Assembly: GCF_000005505.3 (NCBI RefSeq)
Contig: NC_016134.3
Span: 44,668,650-44,732,649 of the forward strand
Direction: 5' to 3'
Length of the DNA: 64,000 bases
From: Brachypodium distachyon
Lineage: Eukaryota > Streptophyta > Magnoliopsida > Poales > Poaceae
The translations under genes and the position numbers were made by a program. Shown here one piece after another: positions 22,671 through 34,059 of this stretch. Under the pieces are notes generated by a model. It ran no database searches, was not told where the DNA came from, and was given only the letters and a program-made list of their open reading frames with translations. The stretch's first letter is position 1, and every line of letters starts with the position of its first letter.

Positions 22671-22963
22671 CTTCCCTTGGAGTAAGATATGAAAGCAGGA
22701 GGGTAGCTCCACTGCTAGTTTGGCTCTCCTTTCCTCTGCGAGGTAAAGCAGCAGCGAGCTGAGGTTGAGCTAGTTAATGGGAGCCAAGGGAAGGCAGGGA
22801 ATTAAAGGTGAGAGGAGAGGATGGAGGAAGCTGGGTCACAGCTAGCTGATAGAGCGCCTGCTGAGCTCATGAGAGAGACCGCTTGCTGGCTTGCACGGAA
22901 ATGTCTTCTCCGTTGCCTTGGCCTTTCCTCCCTTGCTTACCCATTTCTGGCTATTTCGACATC

Positions 22964-22975
22964 TTTATATATTCT
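22964..22975 (-). promoter_or_regulatory. Possible TATA box of the STK-like gene
   Basis: Minus strand AATATATAAAG lies about 290 bp before the end of the presumed leader exon. It is the best TATA-like match in a suitable place, without other support. Confidence 0.35.
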
Positions 22976-22979
22976 GTTA

Positions 22980-25439
22980 ACCATGCCACCTTTTCCTCTT
23001 TTTCATGTGTGTTATTGACAGTCATTTATACATGCATGATGCAGCTACCGATTCTACGATTGGGCAAATTAATCAGAAAACCGGGAGCTCCAACTCGTGT
23101 TTGTATACAGGATTACAGGTAAAGTTGTCTTTCAGGTTTCAACTCAACACGGCCTGTCATGTTCGCTGAACAATTGTTTGCCCAATGCTGGAAAGTGCAG
23201 TTATATACATGCATGTGTTGCTAATTCCAGTATCGGGCGGTTAACATGCTAGGAACTAAATTAGGCCACTATACATTACCCATGTATTAGTAGTTCCATG
23301 ATCCATTATCACATGTGCTGAATTAAATCACTCGCCAATTTTCTTTGCTCCCAGCAAAGAGAGAAGATGTAAATTAACCCATGATTCTTGAGTCTTGACA
23401 TAACTTGGGGCCGCTAGTCTCTGTTTACCGAAATATTTTGCTAAAGAGGATTTTCAAAATCTTGCAATTAATTGGGAATTGCACGAAAGAGATGGATGCA
23501 CAGAAAACCATACAGGCGCAGCACTGTTCCCTCTTAACACAAAATGGATCATCACCACGTACAAACTCCTATTCAACCCATGCACACATGCCCATCTATA
23601 TATAAATACATGTTACATGCATCCATCCTCTAGTTCATAGTTCCAATTGCCTGGTGCATTTCACAATTCACATGCATATATGCAGCTAGCAGCTATATAC
23701 AGGAGACGCGACACGTTCGTACATGGAACAAAAACTTGCAAGTTAGAACACTGTAAGAGAGTGACCACCATGGCATGGCATGGGAAGGCTAGGTCTGGGG
23801 TAGTCACATGCATGCAGTCCAGCTAGTCAAATGCAATCCTTACTAGTCGTACGGCCGGCCCTTATTCTTCTCCGTCCCTTCTGATGCTAAGCATTGACTG
23901 ATGATCTTGTTGGTACACAACAACTAGCTAGACAGCATGCAGGACGATCTATCCGTGTCAAAGGCACGGTAGATCATTATCGATCTTTGCTTTTCCATGG
24001 CCTTGCTGTCCAGTCTGAACTAAGCCAACAACCAGGAAATTTTGTACATTAGGATCGAGAATTTAACCCCCAAACCCATAATGAAGGGGATCACAAAGTT
24101 ACAAGCTACACATATAAATTTTTCATTTACTATCAGTATTATTACATATTCCTACTTTTTTTTTATCATACATGCTGAATACAAATTTTTGAATTCAAAA
24201 TATTTCTAGAGATGATGATACTTCTAATCTGACTAGTGATACTACTGTGGTACCGATGGACCCATGTCTACATATATTTTAACTGGTGGTTCTAAGTTAT
24301 TCATCTATAGTTCTGTACACACCGAACTTTTGAATTCAAAAGATTCAAACATGTAATTCGGTATTTTTATTTTTATTTTGCTCGGTAAAGCCTGTTTATG
24401 GGAGAAACACGGTTATTAGCAGGTGATAAACAAAACCGTGATGCTGATTGGTAGTCAAGGATTCAGTCACTTTGTGCCAAGGACGATGGATCAATAATTC
24501 AGGCATTCAGCATGGGTGGCATGCTAGCTTTACTCTCGCCCACCAATGGGAATAATGGTTGAGATCGAGAAGGGCCAGAGCCCAGAGGTGGTATAGGAGG
24601 TGGCGTGGTCGATGGCGCAGTGGACGGACAGTGCAGGGGGTGTCAACGTCTTGTTGCCGAGAATAGCTAGGTTATGCAGGCGCCGAGAGGCACCCCACAG
24701 CCAACCCCTCTGGTGCTAAGCCAAAGCTTTTCTCTTTGCCCATGTACCTGCACGCCAATGTTCTATCTTATCTACTTGATGGTTCATGCATTGTACGCAT
24801 CAGTCAGACAGTCATCACACATGCATGCCACACTCCTCATGCCACAAAATTAACCATGTGATCGACGACCTAGCTAACTAAGCTAAGGCTACAGGCTGGA
24901 CGCACAAGTGAGGAAAGTAAAGCACAGTGCATGATACGAGAGGACCAAATGAGCTAATGGCCTGCAATGACGAATTTGACCAAAACAGAATTGGCCAAGT
25001 GAGCTAATGGTCTGCAATGACAGAGTACGGATCTCAGGAAGAAAAATTAAAACCATCGCCAAAAGTATCAGTAGTCCTGTACCCTGGTTGGTACCTTCAA
25101 ATCCCCCTTAACCATAATGGCTGGAGCTCCTATCCATGGCATTGCACCCGGCCCAAAACGGGAAGGTATATGCGTACACTGGACGCACCATCAGCAACAA
25201 CAGCTAGCTGCAAAGCATATTAACAGAGCAGTCGACGATGCTGACGAGGGCCAGCAGAGGGAGTTGCACCACTGCATCTGCATGGTAGTACTACTACTGC
25301 ATACTGTATGCAGCTGAGAACAAAGAGATGGAGACAAAGCAGAGGCATATATTGTACGAGCCGCCCATCTGATGGGAGATCCATGCATCTGTACTGTAAA
25401 GCTGCTGGTAAACTTACCTCACTCATGGATATGAGTAGC
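22980..25439. other. Intergenic and upstream region between the STK-like gene and the right arm
   Basis: No gene or clear transposon is seen. Presumably it holds control sequence for the STK-like gene. A partial direct repeat (gagctaatgg followed by tgcaatgac) occurs at 24950 and 25000. Confidence 0.45.
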
Positions 25440-27562
25440 CGTAGCTTGGTAGTCCAAGTAGGTGTGCACCGGTCCTGGTAGAACTCAGATCAGACCACAT
25501 CATACTGTCATTCTTGGCTGCAAAATCCAGACATTCTGGTGGAGTTTCAACTTCCAACCACTGTCAAATTTAAAACCCGCTCCATATATGGCTGTGAAAT
25601 AGTAATAAAATTTATGCCTTCCCAGTTCCCAGTTTCTAGGTTCAAAGTTCAAACACATGCAGGAGATTCCACAGAAAAAAAGATATGATTATGATTCCAA
25701 CTACAGTCAACATGTTAATTATGATCTAGAGAGAAGAAAACATGGTGCGCCAAAATATGGACACGTGTCTCAAAATGCAAAGGCAAATATCAGGTCAACA
25801 GGGCCTCACAGCTGGCACCGAGAACATTGTCAACAATCTGCAACAAACCAGAACATATTCTCAAGATTAAACATTCTTGTGGACACGTTGCATGAGATGT
25901 TATGATTCTCCATGCAATCGTCAATCAATTAAAATCTTTGACTCTGCTACGTGTTGCTGACAAATGATGTTCCCTTCGTTATAGAATTCCAAAGAATTAG
26001 ATGGCATATTGGCATTGCACCCTACCTCCTTTAAGCAATGCTAGCTAATTGCTCGAGCAAAAATGCCATCATAGCTGAAAGATGCCCATTATATTGCTTA
26101 TGATAACCAATTCAGATTCCATTCAAATTGTTGGTTAATTGCTTTGACTCACAAGCATCATGTACTCGCCAAAGAATCTTAGAGCTCAAAAGTCAAAAAG
26201 TACTGTCTTTGATGATACCATAGTATATTTGACATGAACAGATAGCAACAACAAGCAAATAAGCTAGACAAAGAATTTAGCCCTTAATTTTACCGGCTTA
26301 AATCTAATAAGATGCAACAACCTAATTTTACTGTATCCATTACATTTACAACACATGGAAATTATTTTCCTTCAGTGGTAGGTAAAACCAACGCCGCTTT
26401 AAAAAGGGAGAACAAGCCAGCAGAGCTCCAAAATATTCCAGTAATAATTAAGAGGGCCACCTATAATAGTTCAGTAAAAAAACCAATACCTTTTTGGCTT
26501 TTTCATCCTTTTAAGGAATAATAACTGAATCTGATTCATTGGAACTTTATTCCACGCACAAGCCACGTCAAACATTTCATGGCAACATATAAACGGGGAA
26601 TCTGTAAGTTTTTTCACTTAAAACTAACACAAATTCTTGGCCTCCAAAAATATTAAGAGTTTTTCTGAGAAAGCTACAGTACCGTTATTATGGTTTAAAA
26701 TACTTCCAATCCAAAACTGCAGTAGCTTATTCAGTATATGTATTCCTTCTATATGCTAGAAATGTTGCCTGCATACTTTCAACGAGAGTAGGTAACACAT
26801 TCCTAGCAGGCCACCACAAACATTTCCCTATTATTACTTTTCCACATTACAATTCCTGTCACCAGGTGGCAAGTTCTGGAAATCAAACAGGTAATTCCCC
26901 TTATCAAACCAGAGTTCTGTTGGTCAACTCAAGATCCCAGCATGATGACATGCAGAGCTTTGTTGCCATGAAACATGATTAACTGAAACAGTGGAGGAAC
27001 TTGTTTTTAGAGCCCCAGCTGAACACAACATATTTTCCAGAAAAGATACAATTTATGTTGGTTAGAAATTATCCAATGGCCGCCTGGTATATGTCCTTCA
27101 ATTATGCCAAGTAATTGCTTCTACAAGAATGTCAAGGCACTGGTAGAATATGGCCAGATTGATCACAATAATTGTACATACTTTTCAGTAAGAACTTCAA
27201 AACTTTGACTCGATTGGATCAAATTATTGAGCAAAAAAGATCGAGAAATGCAAGAACCAAAACAAGTATAATACAGCAGTGCCAAAGGACACATCAAAGA
27301 CCTTACAAATAAATACCAGTGGTCAGAAGAGGCATAGCATAAAAATGATTCCTAGATCCAAACATTCACAATTGTTTTACAACGCCTGATCTAGACACAG
27401 CACACAGGTCCCAAAAGTGGTATAATACACAGGAGATGTACTTGAAACCTAGATTTCTACAAATACTCTCAGACTGTGACTTAGATTATTAGTCCAGAAG
27501 TACATCAATTTGTTGGAACCCACAAATAGGACCAAGAGTCAATCCTACACTGGAAACTGCAG

Positions 27563-27828
27563 AATAAATTAACGATGAAACCTGCTGACATATAACTTTA
27601 TATGCTTAAGATGACCCATTATTAGTGGGCAAAACAATGCAGCAGTAATCTGACCAGATAAGTTAAATTAACTGCAGAGCAAATAAGCAAATAAATTAAC
27701 GATGAAACCTGCTGACATATAACTTTATATGCTTAAGATGACCCATTATTAGTGGGCAAAACAATGCAGAAGTCCTTATATCAGAATCTGACCAGATAAG
27801 TTAAATTAACTGCAGAGCAAATAAGCAA
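27563..27828. repeat. 127-bp tandem duplication in the OsMADS33-like promoter
   Basis: Two almost identical copies (27563-27689 and 27690-27828) both start aataaattaacgatgaaacc. The second has about 14 extra bases (aagtccttatatca). It ends about 150 bp before the TATA box. Confidence 0.9.
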
Positions 27829-27981
27829 GAAGCATGATACTTTACAATATTTATGAGAATCTACAAGAGCAGACTAAAGATGTACAAATGACCTGCAAAG
27901 TGCTTTTAAGTGGCCTGCAGCAATGAAACCAACACTAGCCAGAGGTCATACTCAACCTTTGAAGTTGGATACTTGGATTGC

Positions 27982-27991
27982 TATATAAAAG
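27982..27991 (+). promoter_or_regulatory. TATA box of the OsMADS33-like gene
   Basis: TATATAAAAG lies 135 bp before the ATG at 28117. The left-arm copy has lost this whole region. Confidence 0.7.
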
Positions 27992-28116
27992 GCAGACCAC
28001 TTCATTGCATCAGTAGTTTGATCTGAGAGGAGCACAAAGTCAAAGACTTTTAGTGCCACCACTCTAACTTCAAGGCTAGTCCAAGCTGAAGGTTATCTGC
28101 AGGCAGAGTGGAAACC

Positions 28117-30464
28117 ATGGTCAGAGGGAAGGTGCGGATGCGACGAATTGAGAACCCTGCCCACAGACGGGTAACCTTCTGCAAGCGTCGAGAGGGGCTT
28201 CTCAAGAAGGCCAGGGAACTCTCAGTGCTTTGCGATGCTGAAGTTGGTGTTATCATATTCTCCTCTCAGGGAAAACTCCATGAACTGGCAACTAATGGGT
28301 GCGTTTCCAAAATCCATTCTACATAGTGATTTTCTAAGTCTATGACTTCAACTCTGAGATGTTTTCCTTTTGTTCACAAAATGCAAGAAACATGCAAAGC
28401 TTGATTGGGAGGTACCAGAGTGATGTGGTAGGAAGCCAAATGCAAAACAGAGCTCTACAAAGCCAGGTCTACCTATTTACCTTGTAAAGCTTGAAATCAT
28501 TGTAATATTTGTAACAACTTGAAAGGGGTGTATCTAGTAAAAACTCATATGTGGGAAGTGGGAACTAACATATTAACTATCCGAGTGAGCCACCAGACAG
28601 GGCTCAGGGTGGCTCACATTTTGACGCAACTGAGAGGAGCACACCAGTAGTCCAGTACACACTTTTGTTGGAAAAAGAGATGGATTGTTAAGTAAAGAAA
28701 CATCATATTTTTATTCTTACACTAAATAACTGATTTGTTCCTTGATGTCGATACCAAAGATACCTGATGCACTTTTGCACCATATAACAGGTAGCAGAAC
28801 CTGAGATTTTATTGGTAAGGGAAGAGATAGGTCACCTACAGCACAGTCTAAGGTAATCTTCCACTTTAACATGGATGGTTACATATCTTGCATTAAGAAT
28901 GAATTGCAGTAGCCTAGTGATAAGTGAAGCAAAGCAGGTCCACATATGGAGGAGGAGCAGGGGACATGACGCTAGATAAATTGCACAAGCTAGAAAAAGG
29001 TCTTGAGCAATGGATTTCTCAGATGCGATCCGCAAAGGTAGGACATCTGTTCTCCACTTTTTTGTTCTTCTTATTCATTCAGTGTGCAATAAACTAATAT
29101 GAAATACCTCCAATCAGATGCAGATTATGCAACAAGAGATACAACTTCTTGAAAATAAGGTCAGTCTCGAATCTCGATGTCTCATATCCTTGTCCTTATT
29201 CCACAAAGGTCCTTTTATTTAATTGTATGTTTTGTCTCTTCACAAGTAAAATAAATAAAGCAAATCAAAGTCTATAGCAGCAAAGAAGTGTCATGTGAAA
29301 CAGAAGATCATAATACTTATATCAACTAAGGATGGGTAGATTTTAACAATTTGCAAACTTATGAGTGATATAATGTTACGTTAAAATGTATTATTAAAAC
29401 TCAGCGTTTATTGCTAATGAACTTTCGTAATATTGGTTCGTATTTTTTTTAGTTGCTTGACCTTGCATACCTGACACTATTTGGGAGGGTCAAATAGAAA
29501 ATTTAGCCTCTAAGAAGATATAGGTTTGATTGCAAATTCCCCTTAGCCTCTCAAGGTAGCAGCAAGGAAACAAACCCTCAATTTGTAGGAAAGTCAATAT
29601 TACCACCTCTGTCAGATCCGGAATAGAATTTTTAAACCTTTTTTTGCGAGAGTACAAGGCGGCCACAGACTACCTACGCATACCATAGTCACGTTAACAC
29701 ACATGCAGACGACCTACTCACTCCATGTTCGCACGCGCTGTCACACTTAATAAGCATGCTAACCACTAGGCTACAAGCCCAAGTGTATTTCAAAACAAAT
29801 GCACGACTAGAATTTCATCAAAATGATTAACAAATGGCCTAGTGGATAATCAGATTAGAACCAAAGGGGTTATTCTCTCTCCCTCAAAAAATGAGTTTCT
29901 GGTTTGTACTTAACACCCAATGACAGAAGTTTAGGGATCATATTAGCACTTCTCCCTGTTTAGAGATGTGACACAGCTGTTATACTATGATATTTTCCTC
30001 CAAAGCACATAATGTATGAATAAAGTTCTTACTGCAAAGCACAGTCCTACATTGGTAAAACAATCTTAGAATTATGTCTTGTTGTTTTTCCAGTATAGAA
30101 CAGAACCTTTAAAATTCAGTTTTATAGTTTGTATAGCTATTGCACTTTTTTGGCTGGACTATGTATATTTAATCAATGTTATAAGAAATACTACGGAAAT
30201 ATATATTCTGATACTTATCAGCTAAAATTTACACGACACTGAATAGTTTTATTGTACACGTACAGAATATTCAGTAGGGTCCTCCCCTAATATTCCTGTA
30301 AATACGTGTACAAATGCTGATGATATGGTAGGTTCATCATCTTTTTGATTTCCATTGTGCAGGTGAAAGAACAGAATGAACTCATGAATATGCACTCAGT
30401 CTTTCTTGGATCTCCATATTCAACACATCCATTTACCAATGGAAACGGTTTATTCTCAATCTAG
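28117..30464 (+). CDS. MADS33: AGL12-clade (OsMADS33-like) MIKC MADS-box transcription factor, 188 aa, six exons
   Basis: Six exons with GT-AG borders: 28117-28298, 28388-28466, 28791-28852, 28938-29037, 29118-29159 and 30363-30464 (182, 79, 62, 100, 42 and 102 nt). They join in one frame to 188 residues. Residues 1-60 are the MADS domain ([20 protein letters not shown]). The K domain includes [20 protein letters not shown] and [14 protein letters not shown]. The end is TNGNGLFSI. It matches rice OsMADS33 as I recall it, along its length. The AGL12 clade acts in root and meristem development; an individual role here is inferred. The usual sixth exon of 42 nt (EGILKEANEMLQEK type) is not found in the 1.2-kb last intron, so exon 5 would splice straight to the last exon, in frame. 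TATA at 27982. The start is the first ATG. It lies head to head with the STK-like gene. Confidence 0.9.
29637..29785 (-). mobile_element. Probable tRNA-derived SINE in the last intron of the OsMADS33-like gene
   Basis: On the minus strand it starts gcttgtagcctagtggttag, whose tagcctagtgg fits the Pol III A box (TRGCNNAGYNGG). It ends in an A-run (29638-29646). A B box is only weakly seen (gtgcgaacatgg). The left arm keeps just the head of it, broken by a MITE. Confidence 0.5.
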
Positions 30465-31014
30465 TTTGATAACTACCCAAGCCATCGTCATTTGGTGTGT
30501 CTCCAGAAAATGTTTATCTATATTCTGTCACTCAGAGTGCAAGCAGAACTGAATATTTTTAACCCGTATCAAATTAAACTGTAATGTATTCTGGTGGTCC
30601 TTCTGAATGAAGGTGTATCATGTATTATTTTCCAATCCAAGTAACTGGAAAAGTTTCTTGCATGCCATAACATGGTAAACCAGCATAGAGGACATGGGGA
30701 CCGGACTTCATATGCTAGCCTTCTAAATCAAGTTTTAACCATAATACAATGTGAATGATTGTAGCATGTGAACTAGTTTCACTGGTCCATTAGAAATTTC
30801 ACGCAGACAATTACAACCCTATCCCTGACCTTGTATCGCACCAATTCTTGCTTCATGTTGGATTAGTAAAACATGACCTAACGCCAATTTGTTCACATTT
30901 CAAAATCAGTGCTTGTTACCCTACATGGTTCACTGCAAATTGCACAGGGTACAAGATGACAGAGCAAGAGCAGAGGGGACGGAGGAGGAGGAGGAGAAGG
31001 GGGACATGAGACAC

Positions 31015-31428
31015 TCACAGGAGCGCGATGAGTACGAAGAGCAGGAGCGCGGCGACGAAGGAGTACTTGACGGCGGCGGCGAAGATGGAGGCGGAGATGA
31101 GCACGAGCTGCAGCAGCAGCGACGCGCCGGCCCAGACCAGCGCGCCCGTCAGCGCCACGGCCGCAGCGTTATCGGGGGCCGGCACGAGCAGCTCCCCCCA
31201 ACGGATCTCCGACAGCGCCGGCAAGGAGGGAACCCCGCGCGGCTTCCCATCCCCCTTCTCCGCCGGTGGCCCCCCGCCGCTGTTGTCGCCTCCGGAGACC
31301 GCAGAGGCGACCTGAAACCGGCGGGAGCGGATGCCGGACGGGGCCGTAAGCTCTAGAGCTCTGAGCCTCGGGAGTGAGCTAGGGCGCAGGGGTGGAAGTG
31401 GAACCGGAGTTCGGATTTGTGCCGCCAT
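31015..31428 (-). CDS. Small plastid-type membrane protein, unrecognised family (137 aa)
   Basis: The first 40 residues are rich in A, P, L, R and S with few acids (MAAQIRTPVPLPPLRPSSLP), like a chloroplast transit peptide. A G/P-rich linker follows. Residues about 88-137 are hydrophobic and hold probably two membrane segments (ALTGALVWAGASLLLQLVLI and YSFVAALLLFVLIALL). The stop at 31015 overlaps a strong donor-like GTGAGT, so splicing to a short final exon near 30890-30932 is possible and would change only the last residues. It is head to head with the SSL gene, 347 bp apart. Broken copies of it accompany broken SSL copies at 41.7-42.0 and 52.5-52.8 kb, so the pair was duplicated together. 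Function unknown. Confidence 0.7.
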   Translation of the reverse strand: MAAQIRTPVPLPPLRPSSLPRLRALELTAPSGIRSRRFQVASAVSGGDNSGGGPPAEKGDGKPRGVPSLPALSEIRWGELLVPAPDNAAAVALTGALVWAGASLLLQLVLISASIFAAAVKYSFVAALLLFVLIALL

Positions 31429-31775
31429 GAGAGTTGGAGCTGGAGCAGAGCACGAGGAAACAGAGAGTCAGAGACGAGTCCAAAGGGGAACAGGATTGGG
31501 AAGGGAACAGTACTGGGCGTAGAACGGCACGCCGTTTACATCCATCTGATTAGAAATCAACGGTCCTGATCCACTAGTCTCTTGACCGGTCAACGCCCCG
31601 GCGTAGCAAACGATTCGATAACCAGTCTGGTTCAAATTCAAACCCCGATTGCAATTGCATAACCCTCGCACCTTTTTAATCTCCCGGGAACCGCCTGCCC
31701 TGAAACCCACCAAGCTCGATCAAACTCATCAAGACTTCATTGACGACGAAACAACCGCCGTTCTGAATCTCGATC
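31429..31775. promoter_or_regulatory. Shared promoter region of the divergent membrane protein/SSL pair
   Basis: It is only 347 bp between two start codons facing away from each other, so it must serve both. It holds no coding sequence. No clear TATA box is seen. Confidence 0.55.
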
Positions 31776-32903
31776 ATGGCCAGCCGCAGTTCGACGAGCA
31801 CATGGCTGGTCCTCTTCGTCGGCCTCCTGGCCATCTTCCTGGCTCCATCAAGCGCGTCAGCGGCGGAGATCAAGACGAACCCGACAGAGCATGGCTTCCG
31901 GCTACCGCTTCCCAACGGCGTCACCGGCGCCGAGAGCCTGGCTTTCGACACGCGAGGGAAGGGGCCCTACGTCGGCGTCTCCGACGGCCGCGTCCTGCGT
32001 TGGGGCGGCAGCGCCGTCGGATGGACAACTTTTGCTCACCACGAAGACTACAGAAGGATCCCTTTATGCACGGTCCCCGTGGCGCCGTCCCACGAGACAG
32101 AGAGCATCTGTGGGCGTCCGCTAGGCCTCGCGTTTCACCGTCAGTCGGGCGATCTCTACATCGCCGACGCCTACAAGGGCCTCTTGAGGATCGGCTCAGA
32201 CGGCGGGGAAGCGGATGTGCTCGCCACCGGCGTCGACGGCGTCCCGTTCCGCTTTGTGAACGGCATCGATGTCGACCAAGCCACCAGTGACGTCTACTTC
32301 ACCGACAGCAGCCTCACATATCCACGAAGGTACGATACAAAAAAAAAAGACAAAGTAACCTCAAAAAAGCATGTTCCTTAAATTTACATTCGATCCGATC
32401 TGAGTCTGGCATGCATGCACAGATTCAATACGGAGATAATGATGAACGCGGACGTGACGGGGAGGCTTCTGAAATACGAGGCCCGGACGAAGCAAGTCAT
32501 CGTGCTAAAGGACGGCCTTCCATACCCTAACGGCGTCGCCGTCAGCCATGACCGGACCTACGTGGTGGTGGCGCACACGGTGCCGTGCCAGGCGCACAGA
32601 TACTACCTGCAAGGAGCCAAGGCGGGGTAGTACGAACTCATGGCCAACCTGTCGGGGTACCCGGACAACGTGCGGCGGGACGGCAAGGGTGGCTATTGGG
32701 TGGCCCTCAACCAGGAGAAGGCCAGGCCGGACATGGCCAGCATGGGTCCTGTAAAGCACCTTGTGGGTGTCCGTCTTGATGGGAATGGTGTGCAGGTGGA
32801 GGAACTGACGGCGGCCAAGGGTGTCACGCTGAGTGAGGTCTCCGAGAGGAGCGGCAGGCTCTGGCTTGGCTCCGTTGAGCTTGATTACATCGGCTTAGTG
32901 TAG
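31776..32903 (+). pseudogene. Strictosidine-synthase-like (SSL) gene, complete but with one in-frame TAG
   Basis: Exons 31776-32329 (donor GTACGA) and 32423-32903 join in frame to 344 codons. A signal peptide (LVLFVGLLAIFLAPSSASAA) is followed by the SSL beta-propeller region: NGVTGAESLAFD, GRPLGLAFHRQSGDLYIADA, FVNGIDVDQATSDVYFTDSS, LPYPNGVAVSHDRTYVVVAH and YPDNVRRDGKGGYWVALNQE. It ends ELDYIGLV. Only one lesion is seen: TAG at 32628-32630 where the copy at 53 kb still has CAG (GQYEL), so Gln became stop about 64% along. SSL proteins are secreted or vacuolar six-bladed propellers. Most lack the catalytic Glu of true strictosidine synthase, and their substrates are unknown. This is the best preserved member of the array and presumably its source or closest relative. 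Confidence 0.85.
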
Positions 32904-32926
32904 TGCCTTTTTTTCTGTGTAAAAAC

Positions 32927-33046
32927 TACTCACTCCGATTCTAAATTATTGTCTCAAATTTGTTCAAATATTGATGTATCTATTCTTAAAAAGCGTTTAG
33001 ATACATGTTATATTTCGACAACAATTTAGGATTGAAAGGAGTAATT
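32927..33046. mobile_element. Stowaway-like MITE
   Basis: Inverted ends ctactcactccgattctaaattattgt and acaatttaggattgaaaggagta enclose gatgtatctattcttaaaaagcgtttagatacatg, itself an inverted repeat. It lies just after the SSL stop codon. Confidence 0.75.
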
Positions 33047-33280
33047 CAGCATATGTATATATGTTCATGGCTGTTGCCTTATTCGTTTGCTTTTTAAAGA
33101 AGAAATTGTTATAGTGTTCGTTGTGCCACGACTGTCGAGCATCTGCTATGAGTTGTGAGAAGTGTTTGTTTCGCAGAGAAGTTTGTTTCCTAAAATTGTA
33201 CTCCACGAGAGACAAACTTATCGGACAATGTTAGTTGCTGACGCGCCCAGCAAGCGCAGGAATAGCACAGAACCTAGAAG

Positions 33281-33369
33281 GCTAGACTTGGACGCGAGCA
33301 GGCAGGGGGGCCCTACACCGGTGTCTCGGACGGCCAGGTCCTCCGGTGGGCCGGCAGCACCGTCGGGTG
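33281..33369 (+). pseudogene. SSL exon 1 fragment
   Basis: It matches the AFDxRxQGPYTGVSDGxVLRW part of SSL exon 1 with a frameshift (ggcaggggggccc). About 90 bp. Confidence 0.7.
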
Positions 33370-33398
33370 CGTAAATAGTCTTTGTTAGAGTTCGGATG

Positions 33399-33500
33399 AT
33401 TTTTTATGTTGGCAAAACACCATTTTCATTTTCATCCTGAAAATACATCCCTTCTGCATGAACACACAGCCTGTAGCAAACACATGAGTAACAGATGCGA
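33399..33500 (-). pseudogene. Fragment matching the 3' flank of the SANT gene
   Basis: It matches 13776-13870 (tgttggcaaaacaccat, cccttctgcatgaacacaca, gtagcaaacacatgagtaa). It has lost any reading frame. Confidence 0.6.
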
Positions 33501-33900
33501 AAAAAAACATCTGAAAAAAAGATCTTTGAAGCACTTACAAAACCCAAATCGGATAGACTAGGGCATTTGATGGTATTTTTGACAAGTGGGATCCACCTGT
33601 CATATGTCACGTACGTTGCCACGTCAACTCTCAGACCCGAAATACCCATCCACGTCAGATTGATCCAACAACTTTTCGAATTTTTTGACACCAGCCAGTA
33701 GATAACTAGCTCATTTTTAGTCAATTGGGTCACGCATGATATGCTATTGATCGGTTGGGTCATGCATATCTTACCTGGGCTGAGCAATCAGATTGCCTAT
33801 AAATAAACTAAATTTGCTATGGATAATGGATCACAAGATGGATACACGATATGACCCAATGCCAATCGATCAATCACTAACACTTCACACGCCACTAAAA

Positions 33901-34005
33901 AAATACTTTCTCTGATCTCAAATTCTTGACTCAAATTTGCTCAAATATGGATGTATCTATTTTTAAAAAACGTCTAGATACATGTAATATTTCGACAACA
34001 ATTTA
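33901..34005. mobile_element. Stowaway-like MITE inside the repeated module
   Basis: Same family as 32927: actttctctgatctcaaattct ... gatgtatctattttt ... caacaatttag. It interrupts the module just before its gagatattgg tag. Confidence 0.65.
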
Positions 34006-34059
34006 GAAGATATTGGAAAAAACCAAGAAATTATGTCGAGCAATTGCTCCGAGAGCGGC

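Larger units (their letters stand above)
25440..30846. repeat. Right arm of the large inverted duplication
   Basis: Reverse-complement match to 4890-8790 (see that entry). This arm keeps the full OsMADS33-like gene with its promoter. About 16.6 kb containing the PPR, SANT and STK-like genes lies between the arms. Confidence 0.9.
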
